A stretch of 64,000 nt of DNA from Engelhardtia mirabilis (GCA_007751255.1 CP036296.1:5580001-5644000); one strand, 5' to 3'. Shown: positions 35,901-47,267, numbered from the stretch's first letter. Program-made: numbers and translations. The notes: generated by a model not told the origin, from the sequence alone.

Positions 35901-36426
35901 GACCGAGCGCCCGAGATCCGACCCGGCGGCGGAGCCAGAGTCCAGCCCGGCGGCGGAGCCAGAGTCCAGCCAATCGGACGAGCCCTTGCTCGAGCCGGCC
36001 GACATCGAGCAAACGCAGGCTGCCCTGCCGGCCAAGCCCCTCACCGGTCGGCGCATCCTGGTGGCCGAGGACGGCCCCGACAACCAACGCCTGATCCAGC
36101 TCTACCTGACGCGCGCCGGGGCCGAGGTCTCCCTGGTCGACAACGGACGCGACGCGGTCGATGCCCTGCAGTCGCCCCAGTCGCGCTTCGACGCCCTCCT
36201 GCTCGACATGCAGATGCCCGTGCTCGATGGCTACGGCGCCGCCTCCGAGCTCCGCGCCCTGGGCAACCGGATCCCCATCGTCGCCCTAACGGCCCACGCC
36301 ATGGGCGGCGACCGCGAGCGCTGCATCGCGGCCGGCTGCGACGAGTACGCCACCAAGCCGATCGACCCGGCGGCGATGATCGCTAGCATCAACCGCGCCC
36401 TGTCGAGCGTGGCCCGTCGCGGCTAG
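32902..36426 (+). CDS. Hybrid sensor histidine kinase: CHASE, three PAS, HisKA, HATPase, receiver
   Basis: About 1174 residues from GTG 32902; a GTG at 32968 is an alternative. A membrane segment (LLPVMAAVGGLALTGIATVLV) precedes a periplasmic CHASE-type sensor domain of about 220 residues, and a second segment (TVLTAVTGTALSLALATLLAAL) closes it. Three PAS domains follow (LDSLRYGVAVLATDG; MSQVGGWELDIDRSELHW; AEHATDGIWDWDLKTGQ), then HisKA with SHEIRTPI, HATPase with NLVGNAIKFTESG and GGTGLGLT, and a receiver with phospho-Asp in LLLDMQMPVLDGY. A 24-bp direct repeat encodes a duplicated PAAEPESS linker before the receiver. The ligand is unknown. The TAG stop lies at the edge of a MITE-like element. 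Confidence 0.92.
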   Translation: MRLPASTTTHDRESRPDPPDRQVRPSSPRPWRPSLLPVMAAVGGLALTGIATVLVDENADRQVQEALNAQSEALAGSLGHVIDQHLQALVDARALIGALPPSGLDRRTWRRFVVGQELDQRLRGLFGVAWVECVDRDALVEFESAVAAEYPSDLDFAVRAHPSGPGKAPDGQAALVIRYHEPLELNAEALGVDLATAPGALSGLLRARDTGRPATSPPMRLAQDGNAVADKLVFYVPVYDTPQVPATIAERRAALRGFIAGPMNLQQILEDETLGPADGLALAIVDAVDGVALARVTPHDFDTIEPRVAMSSTSVAGREWLVTAAKPAGRASTVTVLTAVTGTALSLALATLLAALARAGRLGAPRPRGAQDAANSPASLASRVLDSLRYGVAVLATDGSPMFANRAWREDGEGQGQQESNLGELLWAAFESEVPTLLAGKHSTIVRELCIPGDRRPRQVVIRVSAIETAQGPALCVTCEDVTLRRHAEQQLLRSRNMLEATTRMSQVGGWELDIDRSELHWADEAFRIHELPLGEQPGLQDAIEFFESGAQSEFRRTIDNALVRGQGWDLELPLVTARGNRRWIRTVGRAERSEGRTVRIQGSYQDVTERRADEDRLRLSEERFRLIAEHATDGIWDWDLKTGQEYLSPSFKALFGYADHELPNTPEGWQRIILAEDRELLEQALQAHVERGEDFAVPVRFNHKQAGIVWVICRGQAIFDNDGTAVRVVGTHTDITQLKHTEAELERAREAAEAGSRSKSEFLANMSHEIRTPITAILGFVDLLATRDDLDTESADFLETIERNGRHLLEIIDDILDLSKIEAGRMAVERREVDPAALLEEVRELLEVRARGHGLELTVSVDEDVPERIESDALRLRQILLNLVGNAIKFTESGSVQVHASCDQGAERPRLRIEVIDTGVGVEPDAIDRLFRPFTQADDSHTRTFGGTGLGLTISQRLAGMLGGEIEVRSTPGQGSTFTVTVDAGACAGKSTGTAIKATTERPRSDPAAEPESSPAAEPESSQSDEPLLEPADIEQTQAALPAKPLTGRRILVAEDGPDNQRLIQLYLTRAGAEVSLVDNGRDAVDALQSPQSRFDALLLDMQMPVLDGYGAASELRALGNRIPIVALTAHAMGGDRERCIAAGCDEYATKPIDPAAMIASINRALSSVARRG

Positions 36427-36586
36427 TGTCCTGGATCAGAAATTCGGCGTCACTGCCCGGAGGTCCGATCGATGCTGGCTAGGCGCGCCGACGACGCGTA
36501 TCCGCTGCGATACTCGGAGGAGGCGCTGGCGACGCCAGCGGCGATCGGAGCCCGGGAAGTGACGCCGAATTTCTGATCCAGGACAC
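36426..36586. mobile_element. 161-bp MITE-like palindromic element flanked by TA
   Basis: Perfect 29-bp terminal inverted repeats (36426-36454 and 36558-36586, starting GTGTCCTGGATCAG) bound a 103-bp core. Both sides are flanked by TA (36424-36425 and 36587-36588), and identity continues outward through GGC/GCC. The core has further internal pairing: TCCGATCG and GCTGGC at 36464-36479 against 36534-36549, and a tip GTATC/GATAC at 36498-36513. There is no coding capacity. TA target duplication and TIRs suit an IS630/Tc1-type non-autonomous element. The element's first base completes the TAG stop of the kinase gene. Confidence 0.75.
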
Positions 36587-36664
36587 TAGCCACCTCTCAG
36601 TCGCCGCCGCCAGCGCAGCGCCCCGGGGAGCGGATCCCCGCGTCGAGCTACCGCGCCACGGGGC

Positions 36665-37444
36665 TCAGAGCTCGCGCACCCAGACGTTGCGGAAGCGCAC
36701 GGGATTGCCGTGGTCCTGCAACTTGATCGGACCCTTGGGCGCGTGGGGCGAGTAGGTCGCCACCGAGCGGTGGGCCGTCGCGCCCAGGAACTCGCGCGCG
36801 TTGTGGACCAGCACGCCGTTGTGGAACATCGTCAGGCGGGCCGGGTGCAACAGCTTGTCGCCGTCGAAGCGCGGCGCCTCGAACACGATGTCGTAGGCCT
36901 GCCACTCACCGGGCGCGCGGCACACGTTGACGAGAGGCGGGTACTGGCCGTACATGGCCGCCGCCTGGCCGTCGGCGTAGGTGCGGTTCTCGAAGCTGTC
37001 GAGGACCTGCACCTCGTAGCGATCCATGAAGAAGACGCCCGAGTTGCCGCGGCCCTGACTCTCGGACACGGGCTCCGACGGCGAGGCCCACTCGATGTGG
37101 AGCTGCACGTCCCCGAAGTCGGCGCGGGTGCGGATGTCGCCGCCGCCCGAGACCTGCATCGCGCCGCCTTCCACCTTCCACTGGATCGCCTCGCCGCCCT
37201 GGTGCCAGGCCGCGGTCGAGCTGCCGTCGAACAGCACCGTGGCGTCGGCCGGCGGCGGGGTGAAGGGCCCGGCGCCCGGCTCGACCACCGGCGGCACGGG
37301 CCGCGCCGAGTCGTGCACGCGCCACTCCCCGCCCGGTAGGAAGGGTGTGTCGTCGTAGCCCACCGGGTGGTGGTCCTGGACGGTGGGACGCGCGGCGAAC
37401 AGGGTCGCGCCGGCGCCGGCGAGCAACAACAGGCTGAGCTTCAT
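36665..37444 (-). CDS. DUF1080 (3-keto-disaccharide hydrolase) domain protein, exported
   Basis: 259 residues with an N-terminal signal peptide (MKLSLLLLAGAGATLFAARP). The DUF1080 concanavalin-like fold is seen from about residue 65: VLFDGSSTAAWH, EWASPSE, GRGNSGVFFMDRYEVQVLDSF, EWQAYDIVFEAPRF, VLVHNAREFLG, and the C-terminal GPIKLQDHGNPVRFRNVWVREL, all typical. The family is abundant in planctomycetes and includes 3-keto-glucoside hydrolases. ATG 37444 places the signal peptide correctly. It is divergent from the debranching-like gene, which suggests joint carbohydrate metabolism. Confidence 0.9.
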   Translation of the reverse strand: MKLSLLLLAGAGATLFAARPTVQDHHPVGYDDTPFLPGGEWRVHDSARPVPPVVEPGAGPFTPPPADATVLFDGSSTAAWHQGGEAIQWKVEGGAMQVSGGGDIRTRADFGDVQLHIEWASPSEPVSESQGRGNSGVFFMDRYEVQVLDSFENRTYADGQAAAMYGQYPPLVNVCRAPGEWQAYDIVFEAPRFDGDKLLHPARLTMFHNGVLVHNAREFLGATAHRSVATYSPHAPKGPIKLQDHGNPVRFRNVWVREL

Positions 37445-37633
37445 GGGAGCGAGGGGGTTCCGGGCGCCGATCCGGCGGCGCGGTGAGCACGCTGCGTCGG
37501 ACAGCCGGCCGAGGGATCCGTGGGAGGTGCCGTCTCGAGTCGGGGGCCGGCGGGAGTATAGGCCCCGACGCCCGAGCGCGGCGCCCCGGCGGGAGCGGTG
37601 GAACCTCCGCGCCCAGTTCCGCATTCTCTTGGC

Positions 37634-40225
37634 GTGTCCGACCGCTCACCGCACCGCATTCCCGCCCTCGGCGGCCCCCTCGCCTCCCACGGTTTCGTCG
37701 AAGCCAGCGGTCGACGCTCGGCCTTCTTCGGTCGCGAGCGCGGCCCCTTCGAGTGGTGGGCCTGGCCGCTCAAGATCGCGTCGGACCTGCGCCTGACCCT
37801 GCACCTGCCCGGCACCAGCGCTCCGATCGCGCTCGAGGCCCTGCCCGGCCACGGCACGGTCTCCCCCGGCGAGCTGGTGCTGGTCCACGAGGGCGACGAC
37901 TTCCTGCTGCGTCAGACGATCGTCGCCGATCGCGAACGGGCCGTGCTCCTGTGGCTGCTCGAGCTGGAGGGCCGCCGCGAACTCGACGCGGAGCTGGCCT
38001 GCACGTTGGACCTGCGCCCCATGTGGCCGGCCGGCCTCGGCGGTCAGTTGGCCCTGCGCGATCCGGTCACCGGCGCGCTCACGCTCTCGGAGGAGACCGG
38101 CCGCTTCGCCGCTTTCCTGGGCGCAGTCGGCGGACGGGTGCGCGACGCGCCGGACGGGCGCGGCGTGCCGCGGCGACCGATTCGCCTGGCAGCCAGGCTG
38201 CGCCCCGGCGAGACCACGCCGATCGTCTTCGCCGCCGCCCAGGGAAATGCGACGTCGCCCAGCCGCGGCAGCAGGCTCGGCCGCGGACAGGCGGCTGCCG
38301 GAACCTCGTCGGCCCGCGGCGTCGTCGATCGGGCGCGCGACACCTGGCGCGAGGTCGGCGAGAACTGGAGCGCCACCCTCGACGCCACCCGCGCGAGCTG
38401 GTCGCGCTTCGATGCGGGCGTCGTGCGCTTGCGCTGCGCGGACGCCGACCTCGAGCGCGCCTTCGGCTGGAGTCAGGCGGTGGTCGAGCGGTCGCGGGTG
38501 CGCGTCGACGGGCTGGGGACCCTGCTGGTCGCCGGCCTGGCGCCGAGCCGCGACGGCGACCGCCCGGGCTTCGCCTGGAGCTTCGACACCGACGCCCTCT
38601 TCGCCGCCCAGGCCCTGGCGGGTCTGGGCCGCTTCACACCGGCCGCCGAGGCGCTGTGGGGTGCGGCTTCGCGCCAACGCGCGGACGGCAAGCTGGCCCA
38701 CGAGACGGTGCTCTCGGCCAAGCTCTGCGACTGGTTCGAGCGCTATCCCTATGCCTACTACCGCGGCACCACCGCGGCGCAATTCGCCCAGGCGCTGGAT
38801 CGCTACGTGCGCGCGTCGGGTGACGAGGCCCTGGGCCGGGCGCTGTTGCCCGCGCTCGAGCGCGCCCTCGACTGGCTGTGGTCCGCGCGCGGCGAGTCGG
38901 GGCTGGTCACGACCTCCCGGGCCGGACTGGGTGCGGTCCAGTCCGGGCCCCTGTCGGAGGTGATCGAGTGCGATGCGTACCTGCACGGAGGGTTGTTCGC
39001 CGGGCTCCGCGCCGCGGCGCGCCTGGCGCACTGGCTGGGTGAGTCCGAGCTGGAGCGACGCTGCATCGAGCGCGCGACCCAGTGCGCCGAGGCGTTCGAA
39101 CAGCTCTGGTCGCAGGAGCACGGGTGCTACGCCTTCGCCATCACCCGCGAGGGACGCTCCCTCGACGACCGCGCGGCGCTGATCGGCCTGCCCCTGGCCG
39201 CAGGCCTCGGCAGCGACGAACGCGCCCTGGCGGCGACCCTTGGCCTGTGCCACCCGGAGCTGGCCACGGATTGGGGCCTGCGCCTGCTGGGCGAGGACGC
39301 CCCGCACTTCCATCCGGACAACTACAACAGCGGCGCGGTCCTGCCCCTTTCGAGCGTCTATGCGGCCCTGGCCTGCTACCGCGTGGGCCACACCGCCGCC
39401 GGGCACCAACTGCTGGGCACCCTGGTCAAGTTGGAGGGCCTGGGCGGTCGCGGCCTGGTCGAGGAGCACCTGCCCGGCGACCGCGCGCGACTGTCGCCGC
39501 GGCGCGTTCCGCGGCATCTGGTCTCGTCGACGGCGCTGCTCACGACCCTGGTCGACGGGGCGCTGGGGCTCGAGCTCGACGCCGCGCGTGGGCAGCTCGA
39601 CGATCGCGTGAGCCTGCGCCTGCAACACCCCCTGCCCTGGTCCGAGCTCGCACTCGACGGCCTGCGCGTGGGGGCCCGGCCCTTCGACCTGACGGTCTCC
39701 CGCCGCAGCCTGCGCGACGGGGACGGCGCCCGCACGCAGATCAGCGCGCGGATCGCAGGCGAAGGCTCGATCGAGTTGGTCCTCGCCGCGGTCCTGCCGG
39801 CCGGCTCCGAGGTGCTCGAAGTGGTCGACGGCGAGGGCGCGGCCCTCGACTTCGAGCTGCGCGAGTTGGTCGCCGGCACCCGGGAGCTGCGCGCCCAGGG
39901 CACGCGCACCGGCGTCGCCGTGGCCACCCTGCGCCAGGGGCCGCACCTGCGCCTGCCGGTCCCGACCATTCGCCGCGACCGCGAGTCCCAGTCCGCTCGC
40001 CCGGTCGCCTTCCGTGCCGACGACCGTGGACTGGAGCTGACCCTTGCCGGTGCGCCCGACAGCGAGGTCGAGCTGGGCCTGACCTGCGACCTGCCGCTCG
40101 AAGTCCGCGGCGCCGAACGCGCGCGAAGGTCGGGCGGCGCCGAGTACCTGCGAGTGCACCTGCCCGCGAGCGACGAGGACCGCTACGCCCGCACCACCGT
40201 CGAGCTGCGCCGCTCGGACCGCTGA
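37634..40225 (+). CDS. Glycogen-debranching-like (amylo-alpha-1,6-glucosidase family) six-hairpin glycosidase
   Basis: 863 residues from GTG 37634 (an upstream GTG at 37598 is possible). The N-terminal ~250 residues form a beta-rich domain; FFGRERGPFEWWAWPLKI and FLLRQTIVADRERA resemble GDE N-terminal domains. The alpha/alpha toroid spans ~260-650: AFGWSQAVVERSRV, PGFAWSFDTDALFAAQAL, IECDAYLHGGLFAGLRAAARLA, HFHPDNYNSGAVLPLSSVYAAL. A C-terminal beta-sandwich of ~200 residues follows. No signal peptide, so probably cytoplasmic. It likely trims branched alpha-glucans or a related oligosaccharide; catalytic acids were not assigned with certainty. Confidence 0.72.
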   Translation: MSDRSPHRIPALGGPLASHGFVEASGRRSAFFGRERGPFEWWAWPLKIASDLRLTLHLPGTSAPIALEALPGHGTVSPGELVLVHEGDDFLLRQTIVADRERAVLLWLLELEGRRELDAELACTLDLRPMWPAGLGGQLALRDPVTGALTLSEETGRFAAFLGAVGGRVRDAPDGRGVPRRPIRLAARLRPGETTPIVFAAAQGNATSPSRGSRLGRGQAAAGTSSARGVVDRARDTWREVGENWSATLDATRASWSRFDAGVVRLRCADADLERAFGWSQAVVERSRVRVDGLGTLLVAGLAPSRDGDRPGFAWSFDTDALFAAQALAGLGRFTPAAEALWGAASRQRADGKLAHETVLSAKLCDWFERYPYAYYRGTTAAQFAQALDRYVRASGDEALGRALLPALERALDWLWSARGESGLVTTSRAGLGAVQSGPLSEVIECDAYLHGGLFAGLRAAARLAHWLGESELERRCIERATQCAEAFEQLWSQEHGCYAFAITREGRSLDDRAALIGLPLAAGLGSDERALAATLGLCHPELATDWGLRLLGEDAPHFHPDNYNSGAVLPLSSVYAALACYRVGHTAAGHQLLGTLVKLEGLGGRGLVEEHLPGDRARLSPRRVPRHLVSSTALLTTLVDGALGLELDAARGQLDDRVSLRLQHPLPWSELALDGLRVGARPFDLTVSRRSLRDGDGARTQISARIAGEGSIELVLAAVLPAGSEVLEVVDGEGAALDFELRELVAGTRELRAQGTRTGVAVATLRQGPHLRLPVPTIRRDRESQSARPVAFRADDRGLELTLAGAPDSEVELGLTCDLPLEVRGAERARRSGGAEYLRVHLPASDEDRYARTTVELRRSDR

Positions 40226-40301
40226 TAGCCGAGCGGCGCGCGGGGAGCGCCGAACGCCACGCGGCCTGACCCTGCCACCGCCTGCTCACACGTCGCACGA
40301 A

Positions 40302-40330
40302 GCGGATCCGACCGCAGGACGAGGATCCGC
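40302..40330. terminator. Candidate bidirectional hairpin between convergent genes
   Basis: GCGGATCC and GGATCCGC form a perfect 8-bp stem around a 13-nt loop, in the 167-bp gap between the debranching-like gene and the convergent copper ATPase gene. No T-run is seen on either strand. Confidence 0.35.
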
Positions 40331-40392
40331 GCAGACGCCCCGGTCGCGGACGAGCGCAGCAAGGGATCTGTGGCTCGCGGCGCGGCCCCGGC

Positions 40393-42702
<2,310 letters not shown>

Positions 42703-42775
42703 GGTTCTGGATCCGGAGGTGTACCGGCGGTCGTGAGCGCAACGCTCCGATCCGCCGGGTCAGGACCCATCTGCT

Positions 42776-43537
42776 CTATCGTCCGGCGCCGGCACCGGCG
42801 CTCGCCGCGTCGCGCTCGGGGCCAGCCTCCTCAGCGGCGGCCGCCCAAGCGGCTTCGAGGCGCGCGAGGTACTTGGCCGGCTCGGCGTCGAAGGCCGGGC
42901 GGCAACTTCCGCAGCACAGGCGCACCAACCTGTCGCCGACGACGAACTCCACCGGCTCGCCCATGGAGCCCAGGGCGTTCTTGTCGCTGACCAGACAGTT
43001 CTGAAGGGGATAGTCCGGGCTCTGGGCCGCGATCACGGCCTCGTCCAACTTGCCGTGCATGGCAGCCGGGTCGCGACGCACCTTGGCCGCGCAGGTGTCG
43101 CAGCACAGACGGAAGAGCCGATTGCCGACGACGACTTCGACTGCCACGTCCACCCCGTCTTGCGCCAGGGGCTCGCCCGAGATCAGGCAAGTGGTGAGCG
43201 GATAGTGCGGGCGCTGCTGGTCGGCGAAGGCCGCATCGACCTTGGCTGCCGTGCCGGCCGGGTCGGCGTTCGCTGGGCCGACGCAGCCGCGGCAGCACAG
43301 TTGCACCGCTCGCCCGTCCAGCTCGAGCACGATCGGTTCGCCCATGGAACCGAGCGCCTTGCCGGAGATCGGGCAGGCGGTCACGGTGTAGGCGTCCACG
43401 CGCGGGGCGGCCTCCTCGGCCTGCGCCGGCGCCGCGCGCTCGGGCGCCTCTTCTTGCGCCTGCGGGGCGCTCTGGGCGAACAGGGCACTCGCGCCCAGGA
43501 GGGTGAAGGCTGCGAACAGGGTCTGGAAGGCTCTCAT
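42776..43537 (-). CDS. Secreted protein with three LCCxxC metal-binding repeats
   Basis: 253 residues with a signal peptide (MRAFQTLFAAFTLLGASALFAQ) and an Ala/Glu-rich spacer. Three repeats of about 63 residues follow. Each has a single Cys in a CPISGK/CLISGE/CLVSDK motif (C55, C117, C181), a strand with R/L, then (Q/R)LCCxxC (C81-82-85; C145-146-149; C208-209-212), then DP/EP and a helix. Four Cys per repeat gives twelve in all. The pattern resembles YHS-like metal domains. Position between cusA and the copper ATPase gene suggests a periplasmic or secreted copper/silver binder. No named family recognised. Confidence 0.72.
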   Translation of the reverse strand: MRAFQTLFAAFTLLGASALFAQSAPQAQEEAPERAAPAQAEEAAPRVDAYTVTACPISGKALGSMGEPIVLELDGRAVQLCCRGCVGPANADPAGTAAKVDAAFADQQRPHYPLTTCLISGEPLAQDGVDVAVEVVVGNRLFRLCCDTCAAKVRRDPAAMHGKLDEAVIAAQSPDYPLQNCLVSDKNALGSMGEPVEFVVGDRLVRLCCGSCRPAFDAEPAKYLARLEAAWAAAAEEAGPERDAASAGAGAGR

Positions 43538-43697
43538 GGGTCGGTCTCGCGGAATGTGGGTCAGGCGCGCTCTCGGGGGGCAGTCGGGTACGCAGCCCGG
43601 CGCCATGCGTTAGCCATAGGACACCCCGTCCTTCCGACCACCCACAATCAGCCTTCGCCGGCCGACGCCCTGAACGCTGGCACCTTGATCGTTGTGC

Positions 43698-46600
43698 TCA
43701 CGCCCGCGATCGGGCCAGGGCCATTTGCAGCTCGACGCGCAGGCAGTAGAGCGTCGGCACGACGAAGACGCTGAGCAGCACCGCGACCATGCCACCGACG
43801 GTGGGAATGGCCATCGGAACCATGATGTCGGAACCCTTGCCGGTCGAGGTCAGGACCGGGATCAGCGCCAGCACGGTGGTCGCGCTGGTCATCAGGCACG
43901 GACGGATGCGACGCAGTCCGGCGGCCACGACGGCCTCACGCACCTGCGCCACTTCCGTCGTCTCACGCCGGTCGAACTCCTGGCGCAGACTGGTCGCCAT
44001 CAACAGGCCGTCGTCCGTCGCGATCCCGAACAGCGCGAGGAATCCGACCCAGACCGCGACCGAGAGGGCCACCGGTCCGACCTGAAACAACTCGCGCAGG
44101 TTGGCGCCGAAGAGCGGCAGGTCGAGGAACCAGGGCTGGGCGTAGAGCCACAGGAGGGCGAAACCTCCGGCCCAGGCGACGAGGACGCCGCTGAAGACCA
44201 TCGCCGTCGTGAGCAGCGAGCGCAGCTGCAGGTGCAAGAGCACGACGATCAACGCCAGTGCGATCGGCAACACCAAGCGCAGGGTGCGCGACGCGCGCAC
44301 TTGGTTCTCGAACTCGCCAGCGAGTCGGTAGGAGAGGCCGGGCGGGAGCGTCAATCGACCCTCCGCGACCGCCGCCGCCAAGCGGGCCTGGACCCGTTCG
44401 GCCAGGTCCACCGCTCCGATGCCCGGCGCGGCGTCGAAGATCACGTTGGCGAGCAGGAAGCCGTCCTCACCGCGCACGCTCTGGGGTCCGCGTTCGTAGC
44501 GCAGGTGCGCCAACTCCCCGAGTGGCACGCTGCCACCCGCGGGCGTGCCGACGAGGATCCTGCGGATGTCCTCGATCGAAGCGCGGCGCTCGCGCGGGTA
44601 GCGCACGCTGACCGGGTAGCGCTCGCGCCCTTCGATCACGGTCGTCAGCGTCACGCCGCCCAGGGCCGTCTCGATCACGTCCTGCACCGAGCGCACCGAC
44701 AGGCCCTGTCGCGCCAGGGCCTCGCGGTCGAGGTCGATCTCGATGTACGGCTTGCCCAGGACTCGATCGGCGAAGGCGCTGCCGGGCGCCACGCCCTCGA
44801 TCTGAGCGAGCAGACCCTCGATCTTCAGGGCGACTTCCTCGATCTCGTCCAGGTCGGTCCCCAGCACCTTGACGCCCATCGGGGCGCGCAGGCCGGTCTG
44901 CAACATGATGCGCCGGGTCTCGATCGGCTGGAGCATCGAGGCCGTGGTCAAGCCCGGCACCATCGCCGCCGCCGCGACCTCGTCCCAGATGTCCCGCGGC
45001 GTGCGGATCTCGTCGCGCCACTGGCGCACGGAACGGCCCTGCTCGTCGAGCCGGTACTCGGGCTTGTAGGTGACCAGGGACTCGACCATGCCGATCGGAG
45101 CGGGGTCGAGGGCGCTCTCGACGCGGCCGATCTTGCCCACCACGTCCTCGATCTCGGGGATCGCGCGCACGCGCCGGTCGGCCTGCTGCAACAGGTCGAG
45201 CGCCTCGCCGATCGAGGCGTGGGCCATGGTCACCGGCATCAGGAGGAACGCGCCCTCGTCCAAGCGCGGCATGAACTCGCGCTCGAAGCCGGGCATGCGC
45301 GCTGCCAGGGCGCGCGCGGGGCTGCTTTGCACGACGGCCGACGGCAGCCAGCCGAAGCTACGCTCGAACCCCAGCCACGCCGTGACCCCGAAGGCCACCA
45401 ATGCCGCGGGCAGGGCCAGGAAGGCGAGCTTGTTGGCCAGGCACCAGCGCAGGATCCGCTCGTAGCCCGCGCGCAGCAGCACGAATCCGAGCAGCGGCAG
45501 GCCCAACAGGCACAGGGTCGCGAGCCCGCCCGCGATCGGCCGATGGGGCCCCAGAGGCGCCCAGTCCGAGCCCAGGAGGACCACGACGCCCAGGGCCAGG
45601 ATCGGTCCCAGGAGGCGCGCCAAGGGCCGACGCCTGCGATCGGCGTCCGGCCAGGGACCGACACCGAACAGCACCACGGCCATGGCCGGCAGGGTCACCA
45701 GTCCGAGGGCGATCGAGGCCACCAGCACGATCGTCTTCGTCGCGGCCAGGGGCCCGAAGAGCTTGCCCTCGGCGCCGTGCATCGCGAATACCGGCAGGAA
45801 CCCGATCACGGTCGTGAGCACCGCCGTGGTCACGGCGCCGCCGACCTCGGCCAGGGCGCGGCCGACGGCCCTGCGCGCGTGGGCCAGACCGCGGCCCGTG
45901 GCGGGTTGGCGGATCGCCGCTTCGGTCACGACGATGCCGACATCGACGAGCGTGCCGATCGCGATGGCGATGCCGGAAAGGGCGACGACGTTGGCATCGA
46001 CGCCGAACAGGCGCATGCCGACGAAGCCCACCAGCACGGCCAAGGGCACCAGGGCGGCCACCAGCACCGCCGCCCGCAGGCGCGCCAGGAGCAACACGAT
46101 CACGGCGACCGTGACCAGCATCTGCTGGCGCAGGGCGCGCTCGAGCGTCCCCAGGGTCTCGCCGATCAACTCGGTTCGGTCGTAGAAGGGCACGATCCGG
46201 ACCTGGGTCTGCGTGCCGTCGGCGAGGGCGCTGCGCGGCAGACTCGGGGCCAGCTCCGCGATGCGCGCCTTGACCCGCTCGAGCACGGCCATGGGGTTCG
46301 CGCCGTAGCGCACGACCACCACGCCACCCACCGCCTCCGTGCCCCCCTTGTCGAGGGCGCCCCGGCGCAGGGCCGGTCCGATCGACACCCGAGCGACCTC
46401 GCGCAGGGTCACCGGCACGCTGTCGGTGCTCTTGACCACCACGGCTTCGAGGTCCGCGACGCTCTCGACCAGCCCGAGGCCGCGCACCACGTACTCGGCG
46501 CGATTGAGCTCGACCGTGCGCGCGCCCACGTCCACGTTGCTGGCCCGCACGCTGGCGGCGACCTGCTGCAGGGTCACGCCGGCCGCGCGCATGGCGTCGG

Positions 46601-47267
46601 GATCCACCTCGATCTGGTACTCGCGCACGTAGCCGCCGATCGAGGCCACCTCCGCCACGCCCTCGACCCCCGCCAGGGCCGGCCGCACGACCCAGTCCTG
46701 GATCGAACGCAGCTCTTCCAAGCCGAAGCCCCCCGCGGGCCGGCTCGGCGCGCCCTCGGTCGCCACGCTCCAACCTTCGAGCGTGTACCAGAAGACCTGG
46801 CCCATGGCCGTGGCGTCGGGCCCCAGGCGCGGCCGCACGCCTGGCGGTAGGGTGGCCTGGTCGAGACTCGCGAGCTGTTCGAGCACGCGCGTGCGCGAGA
46901 GTTGGAAGTCGGTCTGCTCGTCGAAGATGACCGCGATCGATGACAGGCCCATCATCGAGCTCGACCGCACGCTCTCCACGCCGGAGACGCCCAGGAGCGT
47001 CATCGTCAGCGGATAGGTGATCTGGTCCTCGACGTCGCGCGGCGAGCGCCCGGGCCAGTCGGCCACCACGAGCTGCTGGTTCTCGCCCGTGTCGGGGATC
47101 GCGTCCACCGGAACCCGATCCCGCGGCAGCTCGCCCAGGTCCCAGTCGAAGGGCGCGACCACGAGCCCCCAGACCGCGACCAGGCCGGTCAAGAGCGCCA
47201 CCACCAACTGGTTCTCGAGCGCCCAGGCGAAGATCGGCGCGAGGGGCCGTTCCTGGCGCTCGGTCAC
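43698..47267 (-). CDS. cusA: Copper/silver RND efflux permease (HME family)
   Basis: 1189 residues from a GTG at 47267 that overlaps the cusB stop as GTGA; the frame extends far upstream but only as shadow of cusB. It has the RND layout: a first membrane segment near residue 15-35, periplasmic porter domains, and two six-segment membrane halves. Methionines matching the three copper-binding Met of E. coli CusA (M573, M623, M672) are present in FLLMPVTM, IGMVESLV and RRIMLQTGLRAP. This argues for Cu(I)/Ag(I) rather than zinc/cobalt export. With cusB and cusC it would span both membranes. About 140 residues longer than E. coli CusA, including a Pro/Arg-rich cytoplasmic insertion in mid-protein. 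Confidence 0.93.
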   Translation of the reverse strand: MTERQERPLAPIFAWALENQLVVALLTGLVAVWGLVVAPFDWDLGELPRDRVPVDAIPDTGENQQLVVADWPGRSPRDVEDQITYPLTMTLLGVSGVESVRSSSMMGLSSIAVIFDEQTDFQLSRTRVLEQLASLDQATLPPGVRPRLGPDATAMGQVFWYTLEGWSVATEGAPSRPAGGFGLEELRSIQDWVVRPALAGVEGVAEVASIGGYVREYQIEVDPDAMRAAGVTLQQVAASVRASNVDVGARTVELNRAEYVVRGLGLVESVADLEAVVVKSTDSVPVTLREVARVSIGPALRRGALDKGGTEAVGGVVVVRYGANPMAVLERVKARIAELAPSLPRSALADGTQTQVRIVPFYDRTELIGETLGTLERALRQQMLVTVAVIVLLLARLRAAVLVAALVPLAVLVGFVGMRLFGVDANVVALSGIAIAIGTLVDVGIVVTEAAIRQPATGRGLAHARRAVGRALAEVGGAVTTAVLTTVIGFLPVFAMHGAEGKLFGPLAATKTIVLVASIALGLVTLPAMAVVLFGVGPWPDADRRRRPLARLLGPILALGVVVLLGSDWAPLGPHRPIAGGLATLCLLGLPLLGFVLLRAGYERILRWCLANKLAFLALPAALVAFGVTAWLGFERSFGWLPSAVVQSSPARALAARMPGFEREFMPRLDEGAFLLMPVTMAHASIGEALDLLQQADRRVRAIPEIEDVVGKIGRVESALDPAPIGMVESLVTYKPEYRLDEQGRSVRQWRDEIRTPRDIWDEVAAAAMVPGLTTASMLQPIETRRIMLQTGLRAPMGVKVLGTDLDEIEEVALKIEGLLAQIEGVAPGSAFADRVLGKPYIEIDLDREALARQGLSVRSVQDVIETALGGVTLTTVIEGRERYPVSVRYPRERRASIEDIRRILVGTPAGGSVPLGELAHLRYERGPQSVRGEDGFLLANVIFDAAPGIGAVDLAERVQARLAAAVAEGRLTLPPGLSYRLAGEFENQVRASRTLRLVLPIALALIVVLLHLQLRSLLTTAMVFSGVLVAWAGGFALLWLYAQPWFLDLPLFGANLRELFQVGPVALSVAVWVGFLALFGIATDDGLLMATSLRQEFDRRETTEVAQVREAVVAAGLRRIRPCLMTSATTVLALIPVLTSTGKGSDIMVPMAIPTVGGMVAVLLSVFVVPTLYCLRVELQMALARSRA

